A DNA stretch of 64,000 nt, taken from contig NZ_JBJQOQ010000002.1 in the NCBI RefSeq assembly GCF_046036945.1, positions 124,001 through 188,000 on the forward strand. The letters are read 5' to 3'. Origin of the DNA: Brevibacillus_C sp046036945. Lineage in GTDB: Bacteria > Bacillota > Bacilli > Brevibacillales > Brevibacillaceae. Positions 8,296-16,196 of the stretch are shown piece after piece (position 1 is the first letter of the stretch; each line of letters opens with the position of its first letter). The notes beneath the pieces are model-generated. The model saw nothing but the letters and a program-made list of their open reading frames with translations, was not told the origin of the DNA and searched no databases. The position numbers were made by a program, and so were the translations under genes.

Positions 8296-9591
8296 ATGCA
8301 GGAACCACAGCTTTTAAGTGAAGAAAAAGTCTTTAAAGACCCCGTTCACCGTTATGTTCACGTGCGGGAAAAGCTGATCTGGGATTTGATCAATGCGCGG
8401 GAGTTTCAGCGCTTGCGCCGGATCAGGCAGCTCGGCACCAGCTATCTGACCTTTCACGGCGGCGAACACAGCCGCTTTAATCATTCGCTCGGCGTCTACG
8501 AGATCATGCGGCGGATTTTGGAGACCTTTGAGGGCAGGGTGCAGCTGACACGCGAAGAAAAGCTGCTGTGTCTCTGCGCTGCACTGCTGCATGATGTCGG
8601 GCACGGGCCGTTTTCCCATACATTCGAGAAGGTCTTTCGCTTTGACCACGAAGAGTGGTCGCGGAAGATATTAACCGGCGATACCGAGATCAACCGGATT
8701 CTGCGTACCGTGGGCGAGCATTTTCCGCAGAAGGTAGCGGAAGTCATCGGGAAGACCTATGAGAATAAATTGATCGTCAGTTTGATTTCCAGTCAGATCG
8801 ACGCCGACCGGATGGATTACCTGCTGCGTGACGCGTACTACACCGGGGTCAATTACGGCAACTTCGACATTGAACGGATTCTTCGGGTCATGCGCCCTCA
8901 CGAAGACGGCGTCGTATTTAAGTTTAGCGGCATGCACGCGGTGGAAGATTATATTATGTCCCGCTATCAAATGTACTGGCAGGTGTACTTTCATCCGGTA
9001 ACCCGCAGCGCTGAAGTGATCTTGTGCAAAATTTTCCAAAGGGCAAGGCAGTTGTATGACTCCGGATACATTTTTGAGCAGGAACCTAGGCATTATCTCC
9101 CGTTTTTTCGCGGGAAAATTTCGTTGGCCGACTACTTGACGCTAGATGAGAACGTAGCTTTCTACTATATGGGGCAGTGGCGATTGGAAAAAGATCCGAT
9201 CCTCTCCGATCTGTGCGCCCGATTTATGGACAGGAATCTGTTTCAGTACGTCGAATATAATCCAAGGGACTTTATCAATCTGGAAGAGATCAAAAAACTT
9301 TTCCTTGAAGCGGGAATTGACCCGGCGTATTATGTAGAGGTTGACTCGACCTCGGACCTTCCTTATGACTTTTATCGCCCTGGCGAAGAGCAGGAACGAA
9401 TCCCGATCATGCTCCGGATGTCTTCAGGCGACCTGGTCGAGCTGTCGCGAAAATCGGATATCGTCCAGGCGATTAGCGGAAAGCGCCGTTTTGATCATAA
9501 ACTCTATTTCCCTTATGATAAGCTGATGTCTTTGCCGGAAGATGCCGCCGGTTTGATTCGAGAACGTCTAGGAGTGATGGAGGATGCTTAA
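8296..9591 (+). CDS. ywfO: HD-domain phosphohydrolase (YwfO family)
   Basis: Predicted metal-dependent nucleotide phosphohydrolase related to dGTPases. The HD signature is complete: HSLGVYEIMRRI, then HDVGHGPFSH with the paired His-Asp near residue 100, and the conserved SSQIDADRMDYLLRDAYYTG helix. 431 residues, like B. subtilis YwfO (433). The open frame reaches back to 8233, but the ATG at 8296 has AAAGGGGG before it and starts the family's usual MQEPQLLSEEKVFKDPVH. A possible extended -10 (TGC-TATACT, 8248-8253) lies upstream without a clear -35. The last eight bases overlap ywgA. The physiological nucleotide substrate is not established from sequence. Confidence 0.9.
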   Translation: MQEPQLLSEEKVFKDPVHRYVHVREKLIWDLINAREFQRLRRIRQLGTSYLTFHGGEHSRFNHSLGVYEIMRRILETFEGRVQLTREEKLLCLCAALLHDVGHGPFSHTFEKVFRFDHEEWSRKILTGDTEINRILRTVGEHFPQKVAEVIGKTYENKLIVSLISSQIDADRMDYLLRDAYYTGVNYGNFDIERILRVMRPHEDGVVFKFSGMHAVEDYIMSRYQMYWQVYFHPVTRSAEVILCKIFQRARQLYDSGYIFEQEPRHYLPFFRGKISLADYLTLDENVAFYYMGQWRLEKDPILSDLCARFMDRNLFQYVEYNPRDFINLEEIKKLFLEAGIDPAYYVEVDSTSDLPYDFYRPGEEQERIPIMLRMSSGDLVELSRKSDIVQAISGKRRFDHKLYFPYDKLMSLPEDAAGLIRERLGVMEDA

Positions 9592-10090
9592 GGCACATGC
9601 CAAAATTATGCGGCTCGTCGAGGTAGCGGGTGAAGTGACGGGACGAAAGAAGCTGCATAAGATGGTGTACATAGCGAAAAAACTGCAGGTGGATTTCGAC
9701 GAACGCTTTGAATTTCACATGTACGGGCCGTACTCTGAGGAATTGACACTCCGTGTAGATGAGCTCTGCAGCCTCGGCATGTTGGACGAGACCAAAGAAA
9801 GCAAAGGGGCAATCGACCTTTACCGCTACAAGTTAAACGAGGACGGGCGCGAATTTTTGCAGTACCACAACGTGGACATCGGTTACGGCGAGCGGCTTAT
9901 CTCCCGGATGAACCAGGAAAACTCGCGATTTTTGGAGCTGGTTTCGACGGTCCTCTACTTTGAGCACCTTCCCTACGAACAGATGAAAAGCAAAGTCTTC
10001 ACTTTGAAAAGCATGCAGAAGTATACGGAAGAGGAAATTCAAAAGGCGCTCTCGTTTATGGGTGAGCTTCGTGGAATGATTAGACAATAA
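9584..10090 (+). CDS. ywgA: YwgA family protein, function unknown
   Basis: 168-residue soluble protein recognised by its content (AKIMRLVEVAGEVTGRKKLHKMVYIAKKL, then FEFHMYGPYSEELTLRVDEL) and by position next to ywfO, as in B. subtilis. The N-terminal part resembles the winged-helix-like region of SocA/Panacea-type antitoxin proteins (the HKMVYIAK, YGPYS and GPYSEEL pattern). That similarity is noticed by eye and does not prove an antitoxin role. The ATG at 9584 lies inside the end of ywfO, with GGAGG-like bases upstream, so the two are co-translated. A strong terminator follows at 10104. Confidence 0.8.
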   Translation: MLKAHAKIMRLVEVAGEVTGRKKLHKMVYIAKKLQVDFDERFEFHMYGPYSEELTLRVDELCSLGMLDETKESKGAIDLYRYKLNEDGREFLQYHNVDIGYGERLISRMNQENSRFLELVSTVLYFEHLPYEQMKSKVFTLKSMQKYTEEEIQKALSFMGELRGMIRQ

Positions 10091-10103
10091 TAGGCAGGAA
10101 TAC

Positions 10104-10137
10104 AAGATTGATCCTTGGCGGGTCAATCTTTTTTATT
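10104..10137 (+). terminator. intrinsic terminator of ywfO-ywgA
   Basis: An 11-pair stem (10104-10114 with 10120-10130, one G-U) with a five-base loop, followed by TTTTTATTT. Confidence 0.9.
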
Positions 10138-10289
10138 TGTGAAACGTCACAGGATTGCGGCATCAATTTTTATTGTCCCAACATTATAGTGGAAAATGGA
10201 GCAGGAGCCTACGCGGGCAGTAGATGACTGAATTTTCGGCGAAACACGTGTCGTTTGGATCTCCAAAGGGAAAAGGAAAGGAAATGGCT

Positions 10290-10871
10290 ATGAAAAAAGG
10301 AAAACGTAATCCAATGAAATCGCTTGGGTTTGCACTGGTGCTGGCGGCGGTGGGACTCTGTTCGTTTTTTGGCGGGATGATGGCGATGGCGACCCAAAGT
10401 GCTGGATCGACACCGGCGGCTGCCGTACATACCTCGAGTATGGATTGGGCAAGGTCAGTCGGATATCTCAAAGACAGCACCGATCCCAAAGCAGAGATCC
10501 CGCAAGCGGAGTTCATGAAGATGGTGATGGAAGTATACGGGGAGAAGCAGGGCGGCCTTCGCGTCCCGGCTGGGGCGGAGAACCATTGGTCCTCCGAGTA
10601 TTACGCACTGGCCCAGGCGAAAGGCGTGATCGACTGCTCCTGTCAGATCAAACCGGATCTCCCGCTCACGCTGAAAGAGGCAGCCAAGCTCGTAATGCTG
10701 GGGATCAATCGCAAGGCGAATGAGCAGGTGGTTTCCTGGGAGCAAGTCGAATCCTGGGCGAAACCGGCGGGGGATGGCGAGCAGAATATGACGTATGAGC
10801 AGGCGGCTTCTTTGATCAGGAAAATGGATGAGTTTTATACGGAGAAGGAATGGAAAGTGGAGGGGATTTAG
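10290..10871 (+). CDS. secreted protein with degenerate S-layer-homology repeats
   Basis: About 193 residues with a signal peptide or N-terminal anchor (MKKGKRNPMKSLGFALVLAA, hydrophobic to about residue 32). Two stretches fit SLH domains weakly: WARSVGYLKDSTDPKAEIPQAEFMKMVMEVYG, and HWSSEYYALAQAKGVID followed by PLTLKEAAKLVMLGI. SLH domains bind pyruvylated secondary wall polymer, so cell-wall attachment is inferred. The ATG at 10290 is favoured over 10284 and 10224 by spacing from AAGGAAAGG. It is the first gene of a tight run with the two next genes (one base to the next start). The 199 bases upstream hold the ywgA terminator and a 14-base dyad (10138-10151), but no clear -35/-10 pair. Could be an adaptor for the large protein at 11703. 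Confidence 0.65.
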   Translation: MKKGKRNPMKSLGFALVLAAVGLCSFFGGMMAMATQSAGSTPAAAVHTSSMDWARSVGYLKDSTDPKAEIPQAEFMKMVMEVYGEKQGGLRVPAGAENHWSSEYYALAQAKGVIDCSCQIKPDLPLTLKEAAKLVMLGINRKANEQVVSWEQVESWAKPAGDGEQNMTYEQAASLIRKMDEFYTEKEWKVEGI

Positions 10872-10872
10872 T

Positions 10873-11706
10873 GTGAAGCGGTTTTTGAATTTGTTGGTTG
10901 TCACGTCGTTAGTCGCGGGCTTGGGGTTCTTTGGCCAAACCGCAAAAGCTGAAGAAACCGTTAGTAGTTCCACAGATGAGATTAAGGTTATTGTTGAGGG
11001 GAAAGAAATCGAATTTCCTGATGCCAAGCCTTATCTTGATCTTAAAACTGGCAGGACGATGGTGCCGGTGAGGTTTGTGAGTGAGGCACTCCAAGCGAAT
11101 GTGAAGTGGGATGGAACAAAAAATATGGTCACGATGGAACGACAAGGAACCAAGATTTACTTGGTGATTGGTGAAAATACGGTTGATATTGACAACCGGA
11201 CAGTTCGCTTGGATGCACCTTCCATATTGAAAGATTGGCGTACCTTCGTTCCGTTACGGTTCGTCAGTGAAACGTTTGATCAAAAGGTAGATTGGGACCC
11301 TGAACTGAAAACGGTAACGATTACACCTTTAGAGGAGATACCAATTAGACCAACAAATATCCCACTAATGCCGGTTGATCCAGTTGCCCAACCTGCTATG
11401 GAATTAGTAGCAAAGAAAGCAAGAATTGAAGGAAATGTATTTATTACTGAGATGCCTAAAATCCCAGATGGCTATAGTGTGCTTTTTATCTATAAAGACC
11501 TTAGTGACGGTTTGTATGGTGTAAGGGAACACGATATTTATCAAATAGATAAAAAATACAAGGCAGGTGACACAATACGCATTCCCTTTTATGGAAAGGG
11601 GGGATATGTTTCGTTTTCAATGTTCAAAGGGGTTCCGGGTGTTGGGGGAGTGAGTATAGATGTACCGTCACTTGACACCTACTGGTTAAATGAGAGGCAC
11701 AAATGA
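10873..11706 (+). CDS. secreted protein with copper-amine-oxidase N-terminal-like domains
   Basis: 277 residues. A signal peptide (VKRFLNLLVVTSLVAGLGFF, cut near AKAEE) is followed by two back-to-back repeats of the copper amine oxidase N-domain type: IEFPDAKPYLDLKTGRTMVPVRFVSEALQANVKWD, and VRLDAPSILKDWRTFVPLRFVSETFDQKVDWD. In Firmicutes this fold is a common cell-surface module and does not imply oxidase activity; no catalytic amine-oxidase domain is present. The C-terminal 120 residues are unrecognised. Start GTG 10873 has GTGGAGGGG upstream. It begins one base after the previous stop and overlaps the next start by four bases (ATGA). Much of the gene is visibly AT-rich: bases 11401-11460 contain 18 G+C, against roughly half in flanking housekeeping genes. 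Confidence 0.75.
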   Translation: MKRFLNLLVVTSLVAGLGFFGQTAKAEETVSSSTDEIKVIVEGKEIEFPDAKPYLDLKTGRTMVPVRFVSEALQANVKWDGTKNMVTMERQGTKIYLVIGENTVDIDNRTVRLDAPSILKDWRTFVPLRFVSETFDQKVDWDPELKTVTITPLEEIPIRPTNIPLMPVDPVAQPAMELVAKKARIEGNVFITEMPKIPDGYSVLFIYKDLSDGLYGVREHDIYQIDKKYKAGDTIRIPFYGKGGYVSFSMFKGVPGVGGVSIDVPSLDTYWLNERHK

Positions 11707-14700
11707 AAAAAGTAGTTAGTGTTATCCTAGCATTTACCATCTTCATTTCATCTTTGGTAAATTTTCCGAGTATATCTTTTGCTTCAGGTACACCAGATTA
11801 CGGGGTATACCCATATAGCTTGAATTTAGCGGACGCAGTTTTATTTTATGGTGATCTGAGCCCAACAGGATTAGGAAACCCTGATCAGAGAAAAGCAAAA
11901 ACCTTGTGGCATGAGGAAAAGTTTTCACTGAATGGTGGGCCAGCAGGGAATACCATTAACGGCGTCACTTTTGACCTTCAACCCGATTCGTCAAAAGGAG
12001 ATGGAGAGTGGGATCTAAGCAGGCAGTCTGGTTACAACGTTGTTCCATGGGATTATGGAGCCATTAAGAAAGTGGCCGATGCAGCCAATGGAAATGCTGA
12101 TTGGATATGGAATAACGGAAAAATCAATCCTATTTTGAAAAAATATACGGTAAATGGTAGAGAAACCTGGGTTGATTTTGGCGGACTCGTCCGTTTAAGC
12201 GGCGGGGGCGGCTTCACAGAAACCAGGGTTGGTGATGGCGTGAACAGACCATTGTTCAGTACCGTATGGAAAACCACTCCGAAGCCGGTCTATAACTCAA
12301 TTACCCTAAATGGGACACCCGTTGTTTCCAATTCAACGGTAACAAACCAGCTCTTTATAGCTCAAGCAGATAAACCCATTAATGTGGTTGTCAATACGAC
12401 TACCTATGGCAATAGTGGAACCCATAACACATTAAAAACGGCGATTGATTCAAAAGACCAACCTAGTTTGGGCGGCACGTCAACTGAAATGGCCTACGGA
12501 GCCGCACCGTACTCCTGGAAGTTCACGATCAGCGATCCCGCCCTACTTAAATCCGGCGATACACATACACTAACCTTTGAGGCGAGGGACGATTATGGCC
12601 GCTCCACTCCGATTGAGATCAAGTATAAGGTTGAAGCAACACAGATCTGTACGGATTGGATAAACGCCACCCTTCAACTCCCCGGTCAATCCAATAAGTC
12701 CATTCCCAGTAATGGAGAGTACAAGCTGCCAGCAGGAGTAAACACGATCACGCTTTCGTTTCCCCGTTCCGGAACGTTGAAGATAGATGGATTTGAAATG
12801 AGTGGCAACACCTTTTCGAACATTCTCATCAAAGGCCCTACAACGTTGTTTTATAAGTCCGAAGATGAGAAAGAATGCTGGACAAAGGATATTTATCCCG
12901 AAGCACCACCCGTAGCTGAGTGCGATCCCGCACAATCAAAGCTATCACTCCACGTCTGGATGTTTGGCAGCAAGACGAATCGGAACGTTGATTTACAAAG
13001 TGGCAGCCCAGGCTACGCCCTCCCCACAGATGTCTATCTCATTTCCGTGGAAGCCCCAGGCTCCCAAAAAGGTTCCTTCTACCTCAACAACGTCAAGGTC
13101 GCAGAGAACGTAGGCTCCCATGATTTCTCCGTAAGCCGCAATCAAGCAATCACTATAAAGTACGTCAGCCAGGACGGCAAGGAATGCTGGATCAAGACCT
13201 TCGTGTGGGATGGACAAGTAGGCTGCCCGATCGTTTACCAAAACTCCAAAAACGGCAAGCAAATCTCTGACGGATCAACCATTGAGGTCGACCTGGGAGG
13301 AAGCCTTAGCCTGTATGCCCGTTTTCGGGATACAGACGGCACGATGGCAGATGCCTATTTGTATTGGGAAGTGTACCGTCCAGGGGACACTACGCCCGTG
13401 ATCATGGATATGGTCTGGGGAGACAAGATTCGAACTGTTCCGACAAATAACTTGAAGCTTCCGGCAACCGGTTTTGATGACCGGTCTATCGTTTTTGACA
13501 AGCCAGGGGGCATTTACCGGATCAAGTTGCGCTACGACGGCCAGTACGAGAACGAGTGGCGGGAATGCCATTGGGAAATTACAGTTCGGGTTGTCGGCAC
13601 TGCAGATAACATCTGTAAAAACTCTGTAATCGAAGCCTGGCTAGATGGTCAAACGGAGCTGCCTATGACGAAGGATTCAGATGGAAACTACGCTCTAACG
13701 ATCATGCCAGGAAACAGTAACGTTTACTTTGAAGCATTTTACGATAAGAAACAGATCTCGTCACCTGAATGGACCTTGAAGAATAGTGCCGGTCAGGTGT
13801 TAAAATCGACAACCAATATCACCAATTTCATTTACAAGTTTACGGATAAAGGCACGTACACCTTAACGGCGAAATATCAAATCAACTCATCCGTTGGGGT
13901 GATTGACTGCAGCAAGACCGTCACAATCAATGTCAAAACCATTGAATGTGAGGAAATATTCTTTCATGCGACAGTGGATGGAAAAGATACCCGACTCCAG
14001 GGATCCAGCCCTTATACCATCCGCATGGAGAGAGGACAGACGAATGAATTGGTCTTGCAAGCGGTCTATCCGCAATCCAACGTCACAGTAACGGGGGATT
14101 GGGTACTCAAGAAAAACGGGACTACGCTTCGGACAGTCCTAGGCAAAAATCCGTTCTCCCATACGTTTGACGATAAGGTCGATGCTGTCTACACCCTGGA
14201 GGTCACAGTCTACGTGAACGGCGAGCCTTGCCGGAAGACGTTCCAGATTGTGCTAAAAGGGCTGAACTGTTCCGATGTTGCCATGCACATGAAAAGTCCT
14301 ACAATCAAAATGTCTCGTTATGATATACCCAATGGCGGGAAAGAAAAGATCGTCGGGGATAAAGTAGAAGTCACCTTTTGGCTGTCCAAATCAGGGGATG
14401 CATCCCAGCCTATTAACGCGGTTTGGAGTGGACCATTCTCGAATACAGCTTCGGATAAAAACAAAGAGTACACCATGACCGGGCTGCAGAAGGGAAGTTA
14501 TACCGTTACGGCCAAGGTAAACGATTCGCGGTACCCGTCATTGAATGACTGTACCTTTACCTTTACGGTTGAAATTACCGATCAGAGAGATTGTTCCAGT
14601 CTATACATTCATGTATACGATTCGGCAGGCGGAAGACATAACAATGTAAATGGACAAACCATCCAAATTAAGGCAAGTAACGGTAGGGCATCATTTGGGG

Positions 14701-16130
14701 TTTTGGTTTCGCCAGATCCGAATACGGCCGTAAATGTTACAGTGGTGAGCGTTGACTGGATCGCTTCTCATCCCAATGATCTGGAGGACATGAAAGATGC
14801 AGGGTATACGAAGCTAGATGCTCCACCAGGCACGTACACCATCAAGGCAGTCGTAAACGATAACTTCTATCCAAACTCCATTGGATGTACCTATACGGTA
14901 ACGGTCGTGATCGCAGACGATGCCTCCCCGCCAGAGCCGCCGCCCGGGGGAGACGTAGACGGCGGCCAAGTAAAAATCAACATCTACGACTCGGAGAACC
15001 GCCTATTGGTCAGCCAGTCAGACGGGGTATGGGAGCGTGAGCCGGCCAGGATTGAAGTAGTCATTGACCAGGGGAGGATCGACGCGGCTTTTTCCGCCAT
15101 TGACGCTCAGATTAACGCGGCGATTCAAAACAAGGTCAGCGAGCTGTACAGCAAGTATTCAGGCGCCGAGAATGAGGACGTGGAAGTTACGGCCGACCCG
15201 CCGAAGTGGAGCGGCAAAACGAGCGTCGGGACAAACTGGCCGAGCGTTGAGTTGGGAGTAACCGGCCCTGGCCAAGATCAGCGGTTCTCGCTGAATCCCA
15301 AGCAAGCCTCCCAATCCAATCAGTATACCGGGACGACCGTTCCCACACAGACGACCTGGCGGCAGACGCTGCAGACAACGAAATACACGGCTGCCGTGGA
15401 TACTTTCACCATACTGGTTCCGTACCAGGTAGATTTTATGGTGAGTTTCCAGCAATGCGTGACGAACAGCGGAGCGGAGGACGGCGAACCGCTGCCGGAT
15501 GAAAAAGTGTGTACACCAGGCAGGGATTCTGACAGGATTGAGGGCTTGTTTGCCATCGTAGTGAAGGGAGATGAAACCCGTTTTGAGGTATTCGAGCCTA
15601 ATGCCAAGGGGATCATTCTGCACACGGCCGAGTGGAGTGAGTACCATCAACGGGACCGGTATAAAGACAGCCAGCCTGATGATTTTTACGCGGGGGAACG
15701 CATTCTCGCCCATCTGCAGCTGGAGTCCAGGCACAAGCATCCAGTGAGCGGCAAGTACCCGCGTATCGAGTCGGCGGCTGCCTGGATTTCCGAAACGGGC
15801 AGACAGTCAACCACACTGCAGTCAAAGCTGTCCCTGACGGCAAAGTCGTCCACCTTGTGGACAGGTCCCGGGCAAATGATCGAGAAGCTGGGACTGCGGG
15901 AAGTGGGAGTAGATACTCCGCTTATGGGAGACAAACAGAAGGGATTTCAAAAGGATGCGCGGTACGCCGTCTACTTCTCTGTACAGTTCGGTTTTCAGGT
16001 GAATAAAGGATTTGCTTATCCCGATAAGACACGTGGAACCGGACGCGACCCGGATGATTATCGAGCGGTCTTTCGGATCATCGCCAACGCGTGGGAACGC
16101 CAAGGCATCCGCAATCACACCACCCACTAA
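11703..16130 (+). CDS. giant secreted protein with seven cysteine-paired Ig-like modules
   Basis: 1475 residues with a signal peptide (MKKVVSVILAFTIFISSLVN, cut near SFAS). No LPXTG motif, SLH domain or C-terminal membrane anchor is seen. Residues 30-310 form an unrecognised N-domain rich in Trp, Gly and Asn. Residues 316-1062 hold seven modules, each opening and closing with one Cys: 316/392, 407/495, 508/622, 638/736, 749/843, 856/950, 964/1062. The closing strand is often C-x-(F/Y)-T-(F/V)-T-V and linkers are 13-16 residues, as in bacterial Ig-like domains. Then come a proline-glycine linker (about 1070-1085) and an unrecognised C-domain of about 390 residues. The gene is translationally coupled to the preceding one. 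The 5' part is AT-rich; the 3' part matches the genome. Likely a surface fibre or adhesin; no function can be assigned. Confidence 0.7.
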   Translation: MKKVVSVILAFTIFISSLVNFPSISFASGTPDYGVYPYSLNLADAVLFYGDLSPTGLGNPDQRKAKTLWHEEKFSLNGGPAGNTINGVTFDLQPDSSKGDGEWDLSRQSGYNVVPWDYGAIKKVADAANGNADWIWNNGKINPILKKYTVNGRETWVDFGGLVRLSGGGGFTETRVGDGVNRPLFSTVWKTTPKPVYNSITLNGTPVVSNSTVTNQLFIAQADKPINVVVNTTTYGNSGTHNTLKTAIDSKDQPSLGGTSTEMAYGAAPYSWKFTISDPALLKSGDTHTLTFEARDDYGRSTPIEIKYKVEATQICTDWINATLQLPGQSNKSIPSNGEYKLPAGVNTITLSFPRSGTLKIDGFEMSGNTFSNILIKGPTTLFYKSEDEKECWTKDIYPEAPPVAECDPAQSKLSLHVWMFGSKTNRNVDLQSGSPGYALPTDVYLISVEAPGSQKGSFYLNNVKVAENVGSHDFSVSRNQAITIKYVSQDGKECWIKTFVWDGQVGCPIVYQNSKNGKQISDGSTIEVDLGGSLSLYARFRDTDGTMADAYLYWEVYRPGDTTPVIMDMVWGDKIRTVPTNNLKLPATGFDDRSIVFDKPGGIYRIKLRYDGQYENEWRECHWEITVRVVGTADNICKNSVIEAWLDGQTELPMTKDSDGNYALTIMPGNSNVYFEAFYDKKQISSPEWTLKNSAGQVLKSTTNITNFIYKFTDKGTYTLTAKYQINSSVGVIDCSKTVTINVKTIECEEIFFHATVDGKDTRLQGSSPYTIRMERGQTNELVLQAVYPQSNVTVTGDWVLKKNGTTLRTVLGKNPFSHTFDDKVDAVYTLEVTVYVNGEPCRKTFQIVLKGLNCSDVAMHMKSPTIKMSRYDIPNGGKEKIVGDKVEVTFWLSKSGDASQPINAVWSGPFSNTASDKNKEYTMTGLQKGSYTVTAKVNDSRYPSLNDCTFTFTVEITDQRDCSSLYIHVYDSAGGRHNNVNGQTIQIKASNGRASFGVLVSPDPNTAVNVTVVSVDWIASHPNDLEDMKDAGYTKLDAPPGTYTIKAVVNDNFYPNSIGCTYTVTVVIADDASPPEPPPGGDVDGGQVKINIYDSENRLLVSQSDGVWEREPARIEVVIDQGRIDAAFSAIDAQINAAIQNKVSELYSKYSGAENEDVEVTADPPKWSGKTSVGTNWPSVELGVTGPGQDQRFSLNPKQASQSNQYTGTTVPTQTTWRQTLQTTKYTAAVDTFTILVPYQVDFMVSFQQCVTNSGAEDGEPLPDEKVCTPGRDSDRIEGLFAIVVKGDETRFEVFEPNAKGIILHTAEWSEYHQRDRYKDSQPDDFYAGERILAHLQLESRHKHPVSGKYPRIESAAAWISETGRQSTTLQSKLSLTAKSSTLWTGPGQMIEKLGLREVGVDTPLMGDKQKGFQKDARYAVYFSVQFGFQVNKGFAYPDKTRGTGRDPDDYRAVFRIIANAWERQGIRNHTTH

Positions 16131-16196
16131 AATTCTTTGCGCCCCCTATCTGTCTTTTCCTACCTTAGTGGTGAGGAAAGCAAAGGGGGGTTTTCA

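Noticed and set aside
10138..10151. TGTGAAACGTCACA dyad resembling a CRP/Fnr/Rex site
   Set aside because: The spacing between the arms is four bases, not six, no promoter is placed to use it, and one such site is expected by chance.
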